Positions 21,426-32,855 of a stretch of 64,000 nucleotides of DNA are shown here, one piece after another. Origin of the DNA: Galeopsis tetrahit (lineage: Eukaryota; Streptophyta; Magnoliopsida; Lamiales; Lamiaceae); NCBI GenBank assembly GCA_963675135.1, contig OY776131.1:38587381-38651380 (forward strand), in the 5' to 3' direction. A model generated the notes under the pieces. That model ran no database searches. It saw only the letters and a list, made by a program, of their open reading frames with translations, and was not told the DNA's origin. How positions within the stretch are numbered: the stretch's first letter is position 1; each line of letters begins with the position of its first letter. A program made the position numbers and the translations under genes.

Positions 21426-23108
21426 TCAGTCACTCTTAATCCCAGATTCTAGCAGAGTTGCTAAAGAAGATCCCAAAGAATCATTGCTCTTTCCACCTCC
21501 AATTTCCTCTCCAAGGTACCCCATCAACATCTTCAATGCATTCACAGCTTCATCCTTCTTAACTACTATCTTCTCTGCAGGAGACTCTTTAGCTATCTTT
21601 ATCAGTTCTTTAAGCCCATCACTCGTATTACTCTCCTCACCATTTTCAATCTCTACCACATTCCAATTTTCAAGAAACTTAATGAGGCCCTGCAGAGCCA
21701 CTAGAGGATCATCGCTCTTAAGCAGCTGCTCCCCTACTTGAGCAGGCGTGACCTTGCTCGACGCTATCAGTTCTTCAGCCTCGAGCAAGAGTGGGTGATC
21801 TGTGATATCCAAATAGTTCCTCACCAGCATCCTCAACCCGGGCGGGCTGCAATACGACATGTGGATATGAACATCCATACGTCCAGGCCGAAGCAGGGCT
21901 GTATCCAGCTTCTCTTTGTGGTTAGTCGTGAAAATTATGATCCGTTGGTCTCCAATGCTCGACCACAACCCATCGATGAAATTAAGCAGCCCTGATAACG
22001 TAACCTGGAACAAACAACAAACAAACACGGAATTTAGAAATTTGTTTGAATTCAACACCATTTATTTGTGATTATAGTTGACCTTAGGTCCTTGATCATT
22101 CCCATAATGTTGCATTGGCATGGCCCTTCTTGCAGCTGCCTTCCTCTCAGATAGATCAATGGAAGCATCAATGTCTTCCACAACAAGAATCGATCTATTC
22201 GCAGTCGAAATCAGCAATTTCCTTAATTCAGAATTAGACCTAATATCAGTCAATTCCAAATCATAAACGTCAAACTTTAGATGATTAGCTATAGCAGCAA
22301 TCAAGCTCGATTTCCCAGTCCCCGGAGGACCGTACAACAAATACCCCCTTTTCCATGCCTTTCCAACTTTTCTATAAAACTCTTTCCTCTTAACAAATCT
22401 GTCAAGATCATCAATAATCATACTCTTATCCTCATCATCCATCGCCAACGTCTCAAATTTCGCAGGATGATCGAGATTCACAGATTGCCAAGGGTTTGTG
22501 CGTGGGCCATGGAAACTGTCACTTTTCAGAGTATACAATTTCAGAGTCTTCTTCTCTTCTTTAACCGCTTTAGATCTTTCCAGAACATAAGGCAAATACT
22601 CATCAAACACCTTGTTTTTGTGCTTCTTATGAAAAGTTAACCGCAGGTGTTTCGATTCATCAACCGTAGTTGTTGAACGGTAATCGTCCTGGCCGGAAGG
22701 AACGTGGCGAGGTTTAATTTTCTGCGTAATCAATCTCCATTTCAATTGAATTCCACAAAACTTATCTGTGATTTCTTCGTTCCCTCCGACGGAAACGTGG
22801 ATCTTCGTCTCTTTGTCGGGAAGTGAAGCTCGAAATAACTTGGTGGAAGGGTTGGGGATGGTGGAGATGTAGAGCACTGCTGCGTGAAACAGCTGATTTT
22901 TGGTGAGGCCGTCGAATTCATCGATTAAGAGGGTTGTTTCGTTGGAGAATGTGTTGAGACATCGGTAGAATTTGTTCAACACATAATGGCGGAGGTCATT
23001 GGGGATGAGATCTTTAGCGACGGAGCGGATTACCATGGCGGTGGCCATGGCTGACGCCGCCGTGGAGATGAGTGTTTTGGTTGAAGGCATTTCGAAATTT
23101 GAATTCAT
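21426..23108 (-). CDS. BCS1-type AAA-ATPase, two exons, 534 aa
   Basis: Exon 1 is 23108-22083 (342 codons). The intron is 22082-22005 (78 bp, GT...CCAG, phase 0). Exon 2 is 22004-21426 (192 codons plus stop). Residues about 11-30 are hydrophobic, a likely membrane anchor. About 31-130 is the plant AAA-associated domain. Walker A GPPGTGKSSL starts at 260, Walker B ILVVEDID spans 307-314, sensor-1 asparagine is in FTTNHKEKLD (370), and the arginine fingers are in LLRPGRMD (381, 384). The length is normal for the plant BCS1-like clade, which includes membrane-anchored mitochondrial or ER ATPases linked to stress, salicylate and senescence responses. Such proteins form ring hexamers that hydrolyse ATP to remodel or translocate substrates; the substrate here is unknown. 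The start chosen is the first ATG of the frame and gives the full N-terminal anchor. All key residues are present, so it is probably functional. Fragments resembling its exon 2/intron junction lie at 28469-28517 and 30188-30247. Confidence 0.95.
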
Positions 23109-23209
23109 GGCGATGGAAGGCGATGGGTTTTCAAAACCAACAGTACAGTGTAGTATGACTAAATTTGTGAAGTTATGGAAATGATATTCTCGTGCTTTCC
23201 AATGTAATT

Positions 23210-23219
23210 CCTATATAAT
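23210..23219 (-). promoter_or_regulatory. TATA-like box of AAA-ATPase gene
   Basis: The minus strand reads CATTATATAG about 100 bp upstream of the start codon, a normal plant TATA position for a short 5' leader. Confidence 0.55.
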
Positions 23220-23588
23220 GACATTTTGATTATCGAGATGTTTTATTTTGTACTAAGTAGTAGTACTATATGTAATTAGATGATAAAATTAGAATTTTAA
23301 ATTCTGAATTAAAATAAGATGAAAGACTTAACGTCTGACATTGAATTTCAAATCAAACATCCCATAATATGATTAAAATACCGAAACTTTCATTGAAGTT
23401 GATTTAAATTACTAAATAATTTCTCACTATCACTTTAAATTGTGCACACAATTGAGGAAGTAAAGAAATAAAGTGGGTTTTTAATGGACAATTGAGGAAG
23501 TTGATTCATATCCTTTTCTCTTTAGTTTTTAATGGACAATTTTGTCCACCTATATGCATATAATGAATAATTTGGTTGAAATTGATTT

Positions 23589-23611
23589 ATATTTATATAT
23601 ATATATATATA
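23589..23611. repeat. (TA)n microsatellite
   Basis: Simple TA run within the AAA-ATPase upstream flank, absent from the paralogous copy. Confidence 0.85.
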
Positions 23612-23913
23612 GAAAATGGGGAGTGGGAATGAGAAATTGGAATTTGAGTCTTGGTGGCCAAGATTTTTTTTTTTGTATAATTTCCTAGTGCCTTTCGCTT
23701 ATTTTTTTTGCCACATAAATATATCGACTTCACGACGACTTCTGTGTTCCTAGAATGCGACTTCAAAGACTTTTTAATTACACTATTATAGGTGGATGAT
23801 ATTGATATGTAATACTACTAATCAATATTGGATTCGTTAATGTGACATGATTTATCAATAATTATAATCAATATTGGATTCGTTAATGTGACATGATTTA
23901 TCAATAATTATAA

Positions 23914-24087
23914 GGGTTGGTCTGCTATGGACTCGAGTGCATGTTGTGCACCCTAGTCCATGTTGCACTTTTCAGTTTAATAATTAAAAAGTGCAACACT
24001 ATTTACCAAAAAGTGTAAGTCAGTAAACTGAAAAATGCACATGGACTAGGGTACAGCATGCACTCGAGTGCATACTAGTACTTTACC
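23914..24087. mobile_element. MULE-type MITE, GGGTTGGTCTGCTATG family (174 bp)
   Basis: The left tip GGGTTGGTCTGCTATGGACT and right tip CATACTAGTACTTTACC are the two ends of the family at 52497 and 60883, here with a shortened centre. Flanks TAATTATAA and TAATTATAT agree at eight of nine bases. The paralogous flank near 1277 reads CAATAATTATAGGAGTATGA without the insert, an empty site that confirms both ends. Confidence 0.88.
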
Positions 24088-24130
24088 TAATTATATATAG
24101 GAGTATGAAAATTGAATTCGAAATTGGTTT

Positions 24131-24792
24131 CTACATACATATGCCATCCATTATTAATATTCTTGGTAAAAATATGTGTAGTGGAGTATTATTACATTTA
24201 TCTTCCGTTGAAAGTTGAGTTTGTTTTGTAACTAATATAATAAGCTCAATGATCAATATACTGTAGTAATGAATTTATTATATTAAAATTAGTTTCAAAA
24301 AAAAAAAAAAAATTGCACGTTTTGTATTCTATATTTGAAAGTTTTTTTTTTTCATATATTTTAATTGTAAAATTGATGTCACGTGATTTTTGTTTGTTTG
24401 TTAGTTTGTTTTATTGTGTTGGGACTTGGGAGTTGGTTTTTGCATGCAATGACCTTATTATTGTGGAACCACTGTTTGCAATTAACCCTACAGAAGTATT
24501 ATATAAATTAATTATTGAAAAAATTGTACCTTGGAAAAGGGCTTGAGAAAAAAAATAATTAATAGTTAAATTTGTTCAATGAAACTACATTGCTATACTT
24601 GAATAAATATGGTCGAGCTTGCAAGAAGTAATTCGTTTATTAGTTGTTGTGTAGTTTTTAAGCTATTAGGCTTAATCCTGTCAAAAAAAAAAAAAAAAAA
24701 AAGAGCTATTAGGCTTAATTAATTTTAATTATTGCACTATTTATTTTGTGGACTTAAAAGACCGTTTGAGAGTAACACTTGAGGGAATTATA
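24131..24792. other. No gene recognised
   Basis: AT-rich with A-runs at 24298 and 24682. A 77-codon frame at 24313-24546 shows no family resemblance. Confidence 0.5.
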
Positions 24793-24995
24793 ACCCCCTT
24801 CTATCCATGAAATGTAGTCTCATTTCTCTTATATCCTTTGTTCACCAAATATAGTCTCATACACTTTATTGAAATCATCATCAACTTTATTCACAATTGA
24901 CTTCACAATTCTCTATAATACATTTACTTTATCTACATTTTTCCTTAAAATTTGTGTCCCTTCTCAATGGGATTACATTTGGTGGATGGAGGGAG
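24793..24995. mobile_element. Stowaway MITE, diverged left end
   Basis: The right end TGGATGGAGGGAG is followed by TA. The left ACCCCCTTCTATCC is a mutated version of the family tip, after TA. ATGTAGTCTCAT and ATTACATTTGGTGG are mirrored subterminal words. Confidence 0.75.
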
Positions 24996-25371
24996 TACGA
25001 TTTTTCCTATCGATGAAATAACATGTACTCCAGTATAGTATTAAAGTGTTTATTTTCTCACATTTTATTGTTATATTTCGTGTTTTGTTTTTCGCTTTTG
25101 CATCAATTCATTTCTTTAATTCTGCATCAAATTAAATAAAAGTGGGTTCATTGTTCAATAATTTTTTAGTGCTAATTTTTTTAATTTTTACTACTAGTTA
25201 AAACAATGAATTAGCAATATATTTTTATTTACAACTCCGAAAGAACTTTTAGATAAAAATTTAATGATATGTGTATATTATATTCAATTGCTCTAATGAA
25301 TAAAATATTTATTAGCGTATTAGAGATACACTAATTATGAAGTTAATGCATTTTGAAACAAATATAGTATA

Positions 25372-25608
25372 CTTCTTTCTTCCGTTGGATGAATACTTGT
25401 ACATTTTTTTTATTTGAAAGTTTAAAGATTATTTGTACACCCTCAATATGAAAATACCCAAAAAAATAATATTCTCATAAAATTATTTATTTTACACTTC
25501 ACTAAATTATCTAAAATATTCATTATTTATCCTAACTCACCACCATTAAATTTATTTTTTTTTTAAATCGTTTTGGTCAAATGTGTAAGTCATATCGGGA
25601 AGGAGGAA
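25372..25608. mobile_element. Stowaway-like MITE, degraded
   Basis: The left CTTCTTTCTTCCGTTGG and right ATCGGGAAGGAGGAA are mutated Stowaway tips. The interior (ACACTTCACTAAATTATC, ACCACCATTAAAT) matches the 2203-2476 copy. Confidence 0.6.
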
Positions 25609-25825
25609 ATGCTGCTTAAATGTTTACAAGAGTTTCTGGGAAAATGTGCATTCGGAAATGGATTTAAGTGATGAGAGTCGCGAGACGTTTTCTTGTGATA
25701 ATCAAGTTATAGATTATAATAATTCATTTGCAAATGCAAGCCCATTCAACGCGATATGGTCTGATTTTTCTTTCCAGAAATCTGAACGTCTCTAATGGAA
25801 ATTTATTTATTTATTTGGTGGGTAG

Positions 25826-26092
25826 AAGGGTGTAATTGAATCGAAACGAATAGTGCAGTATTCGATTCGATTCGTGAAAGTATTCGAATATATAATAAAT
25901 TGGATTCGGTATTCGATTCAAATTTTTTAGAACATATTTTAAACAAAATTTTTGAATATTCCATTTGAAATTAATTCGTATTTTATGATATTCGATTCGA
26001 AACTATTTTGAAATTTTATGGAGAAAATCTATTAAATAATATAGGTAATGGGAAATAATGGACTTAATTGAAGAAGTGAATCCATCGGTGTA

Positions 26093-26125
<33 letters not shown>

Positions 26126-26266
26126 CGAATACTGACGAATATCGAATCAAATATTATAATTTTGTATTTGTTTGCTAATCGAACAAAAAAAAGTTTGTAT
26201 ACGAATTCGAATATCAAAATTCGAATACAAATACTGAATCGACCAAAATTATTTGATTTGTTTACG
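25826..26266. mobile_element. hAT-like MITE rich in ATTCGAAT words
   Basis: The tips AGGGTGTAATTGAATCGAA and GTTTACGACCCT are roughly inverted. TATTCGATTCGA and inverse words crowd both halves, as in hAT MITEs. A TA microsatellite (26094-26122) sits in the middle. No exact 8 bp duplication was found. Confidence 0.5.
26094..26122. repeat. (TA)n microsatellite
   Basis: Simple TA run at the centre of the ATTCGAAT-rich MITE. Confidence 0.9.
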
Positions 26267-26559
26267 ACCCTAGATATAACTATCCATTTTAAAACAAAAC
26301 TCAGTGTGTATTGACCTCTTATAAATTGTTTGGAAAATAAGAATTTTGTACATTTAGAGAGGAACACACTATAAATTACAAGTGTACCCCACTAGATCAA
26401 CTTTTCTTAAGTTTTAATTCTCTTATTACTATCAATTTAGAAAATGAAAGATAGAAAATTATTCATTTAGGACTCACTTTTTAATAATAAATTTGAAATC
26501 CTAAAATTATTCTACAATATTTTTACAAATCACAAATTTAAAAAATAAAATATATACTA

Positions 26560-26817
26560 CTCCCTCCGTCCCGCTGTAAACTTCTCATTTATTTTGGGTG
26601 TTTTGATTAAGAAATATGATAAAATAATAGATAAAGTATAAGGGATGTGATGGTGAGAGAGAAAATAAGAAATGGGTATTAGATGAAATATGATAAAATA
26701 ATAGATAAAGTAGAAGTGGTGTGATTGAAAAAGAGAAAATAATATGTCAAAAATAGAATGGGAAACTTATAGTGAACATCCATAGAAAGTGAAAAACTTA
26801 TAGTGGAATTGAGGGAG
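26560..26817. mobile_element. Stowaway-like MITE (258 bp)
   Basis: Left CTCCCTCCGTCCCGCTGTAA; right CTTATAGTGGAATTGAGGGAG. TA lies at 26558-26559 and 26818-26819. Internally ATGAAATATGATAAAATAAT is repeated twice. It lies in the leader of macro-repeat unit 1 and is absent from unit 3. Confidence 0.85.
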
Positions 26818-28468
26818 TAATAATTTTATGTAGTTGAAGAAAAGAGAGAAAAAGGACATGAGTTGACACGCGAAGTTATTATCCACCTAAGCAAATTTAA
26901 AATAAATAATAAAATTTTATCCATTTAAATATTTTTTTTTTCTCCAATTTCTTATCTTCTCTCTCCAATTTCTTATCTTCTCTCTTCCGCTGCTTACATT
27001 AATTATTCATGAAAAAGCATAAAACATTCCCTAATCAAAATTCTTAAAAAGCCGGAAATGATATAGAACCCACCAGTTTTGCCCACCGCCTATGTGCATT
27101 ACCACGTCAATAAATTCTTATTTATATTTAATTTAAACTTAATGTAATATCAATATTTTATTTTTTTATCCATATCAATATTTTAAAAAATCTTTTTTTA
27201 TATTTAATTTAATATTATCTCTATCAAATTACAACACCATCAATCTTTTCTCAAATCTTTTCATCATCATTCCGCTTAAAAAGCATAAAATATTTCCTGA
27301 TCAGAATCCATAAAAAGTATAAAACATTCCCATCAGAATTCATAGTTCTCTCTGAAAAACAGAAAAAAACATAAAACATTCTCAAACCAGGATTCATAGT
27401 TCTCTCTGAAAGCATAAAACATTCTCTGATCAAAATCCATGAAAAGCATAAAACATTCTTTGATCAGAATTCATAGTTCTCTCTTAAAAATAGAAAAAAT
27501 ATAAAACATTCTCTAATTAGAATTCATAGTTCTCTCTGAAAACTAGAAAAAACATAAAACATTCTCAAATCAGAATCCATAGTTCTCTTTTTTAAAATTG
27601 CTAATGTCTCTATTCCTTTCAAAATTACTCTAATGCCTCTATTTCGTGATTAATGAGAATTTTTTTTTTACTTTTTTCACTAAAATAAATTTGTTGAATA
27701 ATTATCATCTCAACTTGAATCAAATAAAATTATAAAATGTAAACTGACAAATTGATTTTAGAGAATGCTTGAGAGGGTCTCTTTTATATATAAAAGTTAA
27801 AAATGAGGATTATGATTCTAATTTTTTTCTCTTTTTCTCTTTTTCCCTTTCCTCTCATACTCATTTTTAGAATGAAAATTATGTTTTACTATTAAAAAAA
27901 AGAATGAAATCATGAAGAACGAGGTTGCTATTAATGAAGAATATGAAAAAAAAAAAAAGGAAAAATATTTTTCTTCTCCCCCCTTTTTATGTTTGCATGA
28001 AAGAAATTAAAATTAATGGAAGCTAGAGAGAAGATAAGAAATTAAGAAAATATATTTAAATAAAAAAATTTGTATCTATCTTTAAAATATATTTAAATGA
28101 ATAAAATTTTATTATTTATTTTAAATTATAATGACCGTAGGTAGGTGGATAATGACTTCACACTATCATTATTCATAATATATACTATTAATAAATATAA
28201 ATATAGGCAAAAACTTATATGAAATATTGCATACATGCAATATTACCAATCAAAATTCGTGGATCAAATGCGGATCAACGTGGGTCAAAACGGGTCAACC
28301 TTAATTATAATATTTATTTTCGCTCTAAAATATTATCTTCTTACAACAAGATCAAAACTATGTTACTATATGACATAAATTTTATCACTACAAGATCAAA
28401 AGTGTATTACTGCAAGTTCAAAAATATTCTAGACACTTATTTTTTTTGAACAAAATTACTAAAATAAT

Positions 28469-28517
28469 TTTGTACAGGACTGCTATAATGTAATCTGGAA
28501 CAAACAACAAAGAAAAT
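28469..28517 (+). pseudogene. AAA-ATPase exon/intron junction fragment
   Basis: ACTGCTATAATGTAATCTGG and the following AACAAACAACAAAGA resemble the plus strand of the AAA gene at 21990-22022 (end of exon 2 plus intron). It is more diverged than the copy at 30188. Non-coding remnant. Confidence 0.5.
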
Positions 28518-28784
28518 AATATAATGAATTGTGAGAGAGAATGGGGACCGAGAAGCTTTCACTGGGACATTGGGAGAGGGAGTAGATACAATTTTTTTCA
28601 TTTAAATATGTATTTTTTATCTTTCTCTCTCCAATTTCTTATTTTCTCTCTCCCACTGCTTACGTTAATTATTTCTGAAAAAACATAAAACATTCTCTGA
28701 ATCCATGAAAACTATAAAACATTCCCTGAATCCATAGTAAAAAAACAGAAAAAATATAAAACATTCCCGAATCCATAAAAAGTA

Positions 28785-29033
28785 CTCCCTCCATCAATGA
28801 AAAGTAGTCTCATTAGAGTGGGACACATGTTTTAAGAAAAAGGTAGATAAAGTAAGGGTATTGTAAGGTATTGTGGGGTCCATTGTGAATAAAATGATTG
28901 TTTGTGAATAAATTTGATGACAATTTGAGTAATTAAGTGATGGTTGAAGGGTGATAGTTTTCAAAAGGAGTATGTGACTACATTTTGTGGACAAATAATA
29001 TAGGACAAATGGAATACTCGTGGACGGATGGAG
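28785..29033. mobile_element. Stowaway MITE (249 bp)
   Basis: Left CTCCCTCCATCAATGAAAAG; right TCGTGGACGGATGGAG. TA lies at 28783-28784 and 29034-29035. It is inserted in the CATAAAACATTC repeat series. Confidence 0.88.
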
Positions 29034-30187
29034 TATAAAACATTCTCTGATCAGAATCCATAGTTCTCTCTTAAAACTGAAAACACAAAAAAAAAACATA
29101 AAACATTCTCTAATAATAATCCATAGTTCTCTCAAAATCAGAAAAAACATAAAACATTCTCAAATCAGAATTCATAGTTATCTCTTTTAAAATTATTAAT
29201 GCCTCTATTTCTTTCAAAATTACTTGATGCCTCTATTTCGTGATTAATGAGAAATTTTTTACTTTTTTTTCTAAAAAACAAATTGTAGATTAATTATCAT
29301 CTCAATTTGAATTTGGAATATATTGTTATATTTAGGTTTGTTGAATGTATCAAATAAAATTATTAACCGTGAATGTAGATTGATATTTTAGAGAATGCTT
29401 GAGAGTAATGTAATCACTTGATTGAGAGGGTCTCTTTTATACTCCATGTAAAAGTTAGAAATGAGGATTATGATTCTAATTTGTTGCAATTAATGAAGAA
29501 TATGAAAAAAAAAAAAAAGGAAAAATAATTTTCTCTCTCTCCATGTTTATTTTTGCATAAGAGAAGAAATTAAAATTAACAGAAGCCAGGAAGAAGATAA
29601 GAAATTAAGAAAATATATTTAAATAAAAAAATTTGTATCTATTTTAAAATGTATTTAAATGGATAAAATTTTATTATTTATTTTAAATTATAATGAATTA
29701 GGTGTATAATGACTTTGCATGATCATTATTCATAATATATACTATTAATAAATATAAATATAGGAAAAAACGAATAAATATAAATATAGGAAAAAACGTA
29801 TATGCAATATTGATCAATTAAATCAAAATTCGTAGGTCAGATGCGGGTCAACGTGAGTTAAAATGGGTCAATCTTAATTATAATATTTATTTTTGCTTTA
29901 AAATATTATATTATTACATGATCAAAACTATGTTACTACATGACATAAATTTTGTCACTAAACACTAAAAGTGTATTACTACAAGTTCAAAAATATTCTG
30001 AACACTTATTTTTATGAGCAAAATTACTAAAACAATTCGGACTTATTCGACTACTACATGACTAAAACAATGTTACTACAAAACCAAAATTTTATCACTA
30101 CAAGATCAAAAGTGTATTACTACATGTTCAAAAATATTTTGTATATTTTTTTTTTTTTTTGAGAGTCTAAATATTTTGTACTCCGTA

Positions 30188-30247
30188 TAGTTAAGCTGCC
30201 CTGATAACGTTAACGTAACCTGGAACAAACAACAAAAATAGAATTTA
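30188..30247 (+). pseudogene. AAA-ATPase exon 2/intron junction fragment
   Basis: TTAAGCTGCCCTGATAACG, a short doubled GTTAACGTAAC, then CTGGAACAAACAACAAA and GAATTTAG reproduce in order the gene's 21983-22032 segment, including the intron acceptor. It is a remnant of a duplicated AAA-ATPase copy and has no open frame. Confidence 0.75.
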
Positions 30248-30267
30248 GGTATAACTATCCATTTAAT

Positions 30268-30363
30268 GTTTTTTTTTTTAAAGTTTCGGTATCTGGCCCA
30301 AGAACCGAATAATTCGGAGGACCAATCTCACCATTCACTTATGGAGTCACGTTTAAAGTCAAA
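30268..30363 (-). mobile_element. SINE 3' fragment (minus strand)
   Basis: On the minus strand GTGAGATTGGTCCTCCGAAT leads through GGGCCAGATACCG to an A-tail. The same wording appears at 39815 and 47385. Macro-repeat unit 1 at 26279-26300 lacks it, so it inserted after the duplication. Confidence 0.65.
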
Positions 30364-31153
30364 ACAAAACTCTATATGTATTGACCTTTTATAAATTGTT
30401 TGAAAAATAAGAATTTTGTACATTTAGAGTAGACCAACTCCATCGCTACTATCAATTCAGAAAATGAAAAGATAGAAAATTATTCATTTAGGACTCACTT
30501 TTTAATAATAAATTTGAAATCCTAATATTATTCTACAATATTTTTGCAAATCACAAATTTAAAAAATAAAATATACTTATACTAGTAATTTTATGCAATT
30601 GAAGAAAAGAAATAAAAGGGAGATGAGTTGACACGCGAAGTCATTATCCACCTAAGCAATTGGAGTATAATTTAAAATAAATAATAAGATGTTATTCATT
30701 TAAATATAATTTAAAATATAGATACAATTTTTTTCATTTAAATATATTTTTTTTTAATTTTTTATCTTCTTTCTCCAATTTCTTATCTTCTCTCTCCCGC
30801 TGCTTACATTAATTATTCCTGAAAAAACATAAAACATTCCCGGATCAGAATCCATAAAAAACATAAAACATTCCCTGAATCCATGAAAAGTATAAAACAT
30901 TCACTTATCAGAATCCATAGTTCTCTCTGAAAAAAATAGAAAAAACATAAAACATTCCCGGATCAAAATCCATGAAAAGCATAAAACATTCCCTGATCAG
31001 AATCCATGAAAAGCATAAAACATTCCCCCGATCAGAATCCATAAAAAGTATAAAACATTCTCTGATCAGAATCATAGTTTTCTCTGAAAAACAGAAAAAA
31101 CATAAAACATTCTCTAATCAGAATCCATATTTCTCTCTGAAAATCAGGAAAAA
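30357..31153. repeat. Macro-repeat unit 3, left part
   Basis: Leader (CAAAACAAAACTCTATATG... GTACATTTAGAG) and the start of the core (GTTGACACGCGAAGTCATTATC), with about nine CATAAAACATTC repeats. It is cut at 31153 by the Helitron and resumes at 36770. Confidence 0.8.
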
Positions 31154-31279
31154 TCTTTACAATGTATATTTGACAGTATTTCTCTTTCCTATGTGGCTTA
31201 CTCTAAATTTGTTTATTTTGAAATCCTGCAATTTCCTTCGTTTGATGTAACTGCTTATTTTATCTTTCTCTGTTTAATA

Positions 31280-31790
31280 TTAATAAAAATTTGTGTGTAA
31301 AATTATTTTTCTCTCTCCGTTTTCTCTCTCATATCCCCTCTTCCTATCTCTCTCTAACCTATCTTCACTCAAACTGTTCTTCTCAAACTGTTCATATTTT
31401 CGTAACAATTATGTTTATAATTTTTTCTCTGTTACATCTGTTTCACTCTTTTTTCCATTGTTTCTGTCTATATTTTTCTCTTCCCCACCTTGAGCAGTCA
31501 AAGACAGATCTGTTTATGTCTATATTTTTTCTCTGTTACATCTGTTTCACTCTTTTTCCTATTGTTTCTGTCTATATTTTTCTCTTCCCCAATAAATCAT
31601 GTTTGAAAATGTAGGTTCCTTCGCAAATCTATTCAACTGCGCCTTCGAAGATGTACATGTGCGTTCTTTTACTCAATCTTATTGATTTCCAAGTCATTTT
31701 TTATCTGTTTCTGTTTTTTTCCATTGTTTCTGTCTATATTTTTCTGTTCCCTAATAAATTATGTTTGTTTCATGTATTTTTTTTTATCTC
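31280..31790 (+). other. Pyrimidine-rich region of Helitron
   Basis: T/C-rich sequence with a direct duplication: TTTTTCTCTGTTACATCTGT and the following CACTCTTTTTCC...GTTTCTGTCTATATTTTTCTCTTCCCC occur twice (31423-31490, 31527-31592), and a third partial lies near 31715. The 107-codon frame here is low-complexity and not convincing as a gene. Confidence 0.6.
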
Positions 31791-31804
31791 CGGCATGTAC
31801 ACGT

Positions 31805-31876
31805 AGTTCTGGGTCCAATGTTTGCCCGCAAAAACACTGCCCTCCTCATCCGCGTTAGAGCCGAAGCTGATACCGG
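31805..31876 (+). other. Unrecognised exon-like piece
   Basis: A GC-richer island (CTGGGTCCAATGTTTGCCCG through CCGCGTTAGAGCCGAAGC) with one open frame, followed by GGGTAATTT, a weak donor. It may be a captured exon. No family was recognised. Confidence 0.3.
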
Positions 31877-32413
31877 GTAATTTCTTTTACTCAATCTTAT
31901 TGATTTCCAAATTAGTGTTATCACTGTTTATTTTAATTAAATTTCCCCGATCTGTTATACCTTTTTACCGAATTACTTTGTTATAATTTTGTAGCGACAT
32001 TGGAATGATAAAATCCAGCAAGAATTTCCCTATCTGTTATGCCTTTTTACCGAATTTCTTCCCTTTTTTTATTATTAATTTTTGGTTCATCGAATTTGGT
32101 GGGTATTTGTTTCTTCTTCCCATTCTTTTTATTATTACTTTGTTTGTATGTTTAATAGAATTGTAAGGAATTATATGTTTAATAGCTTGATTGTTTGCTG
32201 GATTGTTTTATAGGGTTATTAACATCAAATGTTTATGTTTTGTTTGTTAGAAACCATGGCTACTAATTCAAAAGCGATGTCTCCAATCCCATTTCCGCAT
32301 TTTTTTGACATATATGATTTTGCCAATGACCATTTTCCTTGGAACACCTGTCTATTGTTATTGTTGATCTTATTTTACATCTAAAATTTGTTTTGTAATA
32401 TTATCAACATTAG

Positions 32414-32545
32414 ATGCAGCACTGATTGCAATAGTTGAAGGCTGCTTGCATCATTTAAATGTTAGTGGTTGTGAAGAAATCGGAGATGTTGGAGTAATAC
32501 TTATTACAAAAGGCAGCTCTCAAATCATTTCTTTGGATCAACTCA
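32414..32545 (+). pseudogene. Captured F-box/LRR exon, copy 1
   Basis: After a TTATCAACATTAG acceptor, one frame reads LHHLNVSGCEEIGDVGVILI and continues KGSSQIISLD. This is the cysteine-containing leucine-rich repeat pattern of plant F-box/LRR (FBL4-like) proteins, which act as substrate receptors of SCF ubiquitin ligases. Only one to two repeats are present, with no F-box, start or stop, so it is a transduplicated exon. Family assignment is by motif, with no alignment. Confidence 0.6.
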
Positions 32546-32706
32546 TTTTTTTTTTTACATAAGTGTACTTTAGGTTTCAAATATACTGTCTATTACTTAA
32601 TCAATGCATAATTTCACATTATTGGATAAAACATTAGACACTATAAAATAAGGTCTATTGTTGACCTTATTTGTTATATGAAATTTCTTCTGTTATATTC
32701 TCAGGA

Positions 32707-32855
32707 TTTGAGATGCAGCACTCATTCCAACAACTCCAGGCTCCTGCTTGCATCATCTAAATGTTAGTGGCTGTGGTCAAACCGAGATGCTGGAGTAATA
32801 GTTATTGCACATGGCAGCCCTCAACTCATTTCTTTGGACATAAGTGTTCTTTCAG
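32707..32855 (+). pseudogene. Captured F-box/LRR exon, copy 2
   Basis: A second, diverged copy of the previous exon about 290 bp downstream. LHHLNVSGCGQ is followed by a one-base shift and then DAGVIVIAHGSPQLISLDIS. It extends a few codons further (VL) than copy 1. The frameshift shows it is not translated as such. Confidence 0.6.

Larger units (their letters stand above)
23335..24130. repeat. Segmental duplication, copy B (AAA-ATPase upstream flank)
   Basis: Matches the blocks at 61-180 and 1010-1330. Shared landmarks are TGCATATAATGAATAA, GTGGGAATGAGAAATTGGAA, GGTGGCCAAGATTTTTTT, AATGCGACTTCAAAGAC and GATTCGTTAATGTGACAT. A 45 bp piece (AATATTGGATTCGTTAATGT onward) is repeated in tandem at 23824 and 23870 in this copy only. 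Confidence 0.75.
26279..28520. repeat. Macro-repeat unit 1
   Basis: The unit consists of a leader (AACTATCC...TTGTACATTTAGAG), a TIR-bounded core (TTGACACGCGAAGT... to ...GGATAATGACTTC, about 26857-28170), a trailing block (GGATCAAATGCGGATCAACG onward) and a scrap of AAA-ATPase exon/intron junction. Inside the core, 30-35 bp units built from CATAAAACATTC and TCAGAATCCAT are repeated many times. Inverted arms of about 110 bp (AATAAATAATAAAATTTTAT) make the core look like a MITE. No gene is present. Confidence 0.75.
28560..30247. repeat. Macro-repeat unit 2
   Basis: Second copy of the core plus trailer; the left leader is truncated. It carries a Stowaway at 28785 that unit 1 lacks. The trailer has an internal doubling (AATATAAATATAGGAAAAAACG, near 29755 and 29780). 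No gene is present. Confidence 0.75.

Noticed and set aside
21484..22640. Plus-strand open frames of 85-119 codons
   Set aside because: They are antisense shadows of the AAA-ATPase exons on the minus strand.
27240..31140. CRISPR-like appearance of regularly repeated CATAAAACATTC units
   Set aside because: The spacers are themselves repeats (TCAGAATCCAT), unit lengths vary, and the setting is a plant nuclear macro-repeat.
31293..31614. Possible 107-codon serine/phenylalanine-rich protein
   Set aside because: It lies in a pyrimidine-rich tract containing direct duplications, and its composition explains the open frame.
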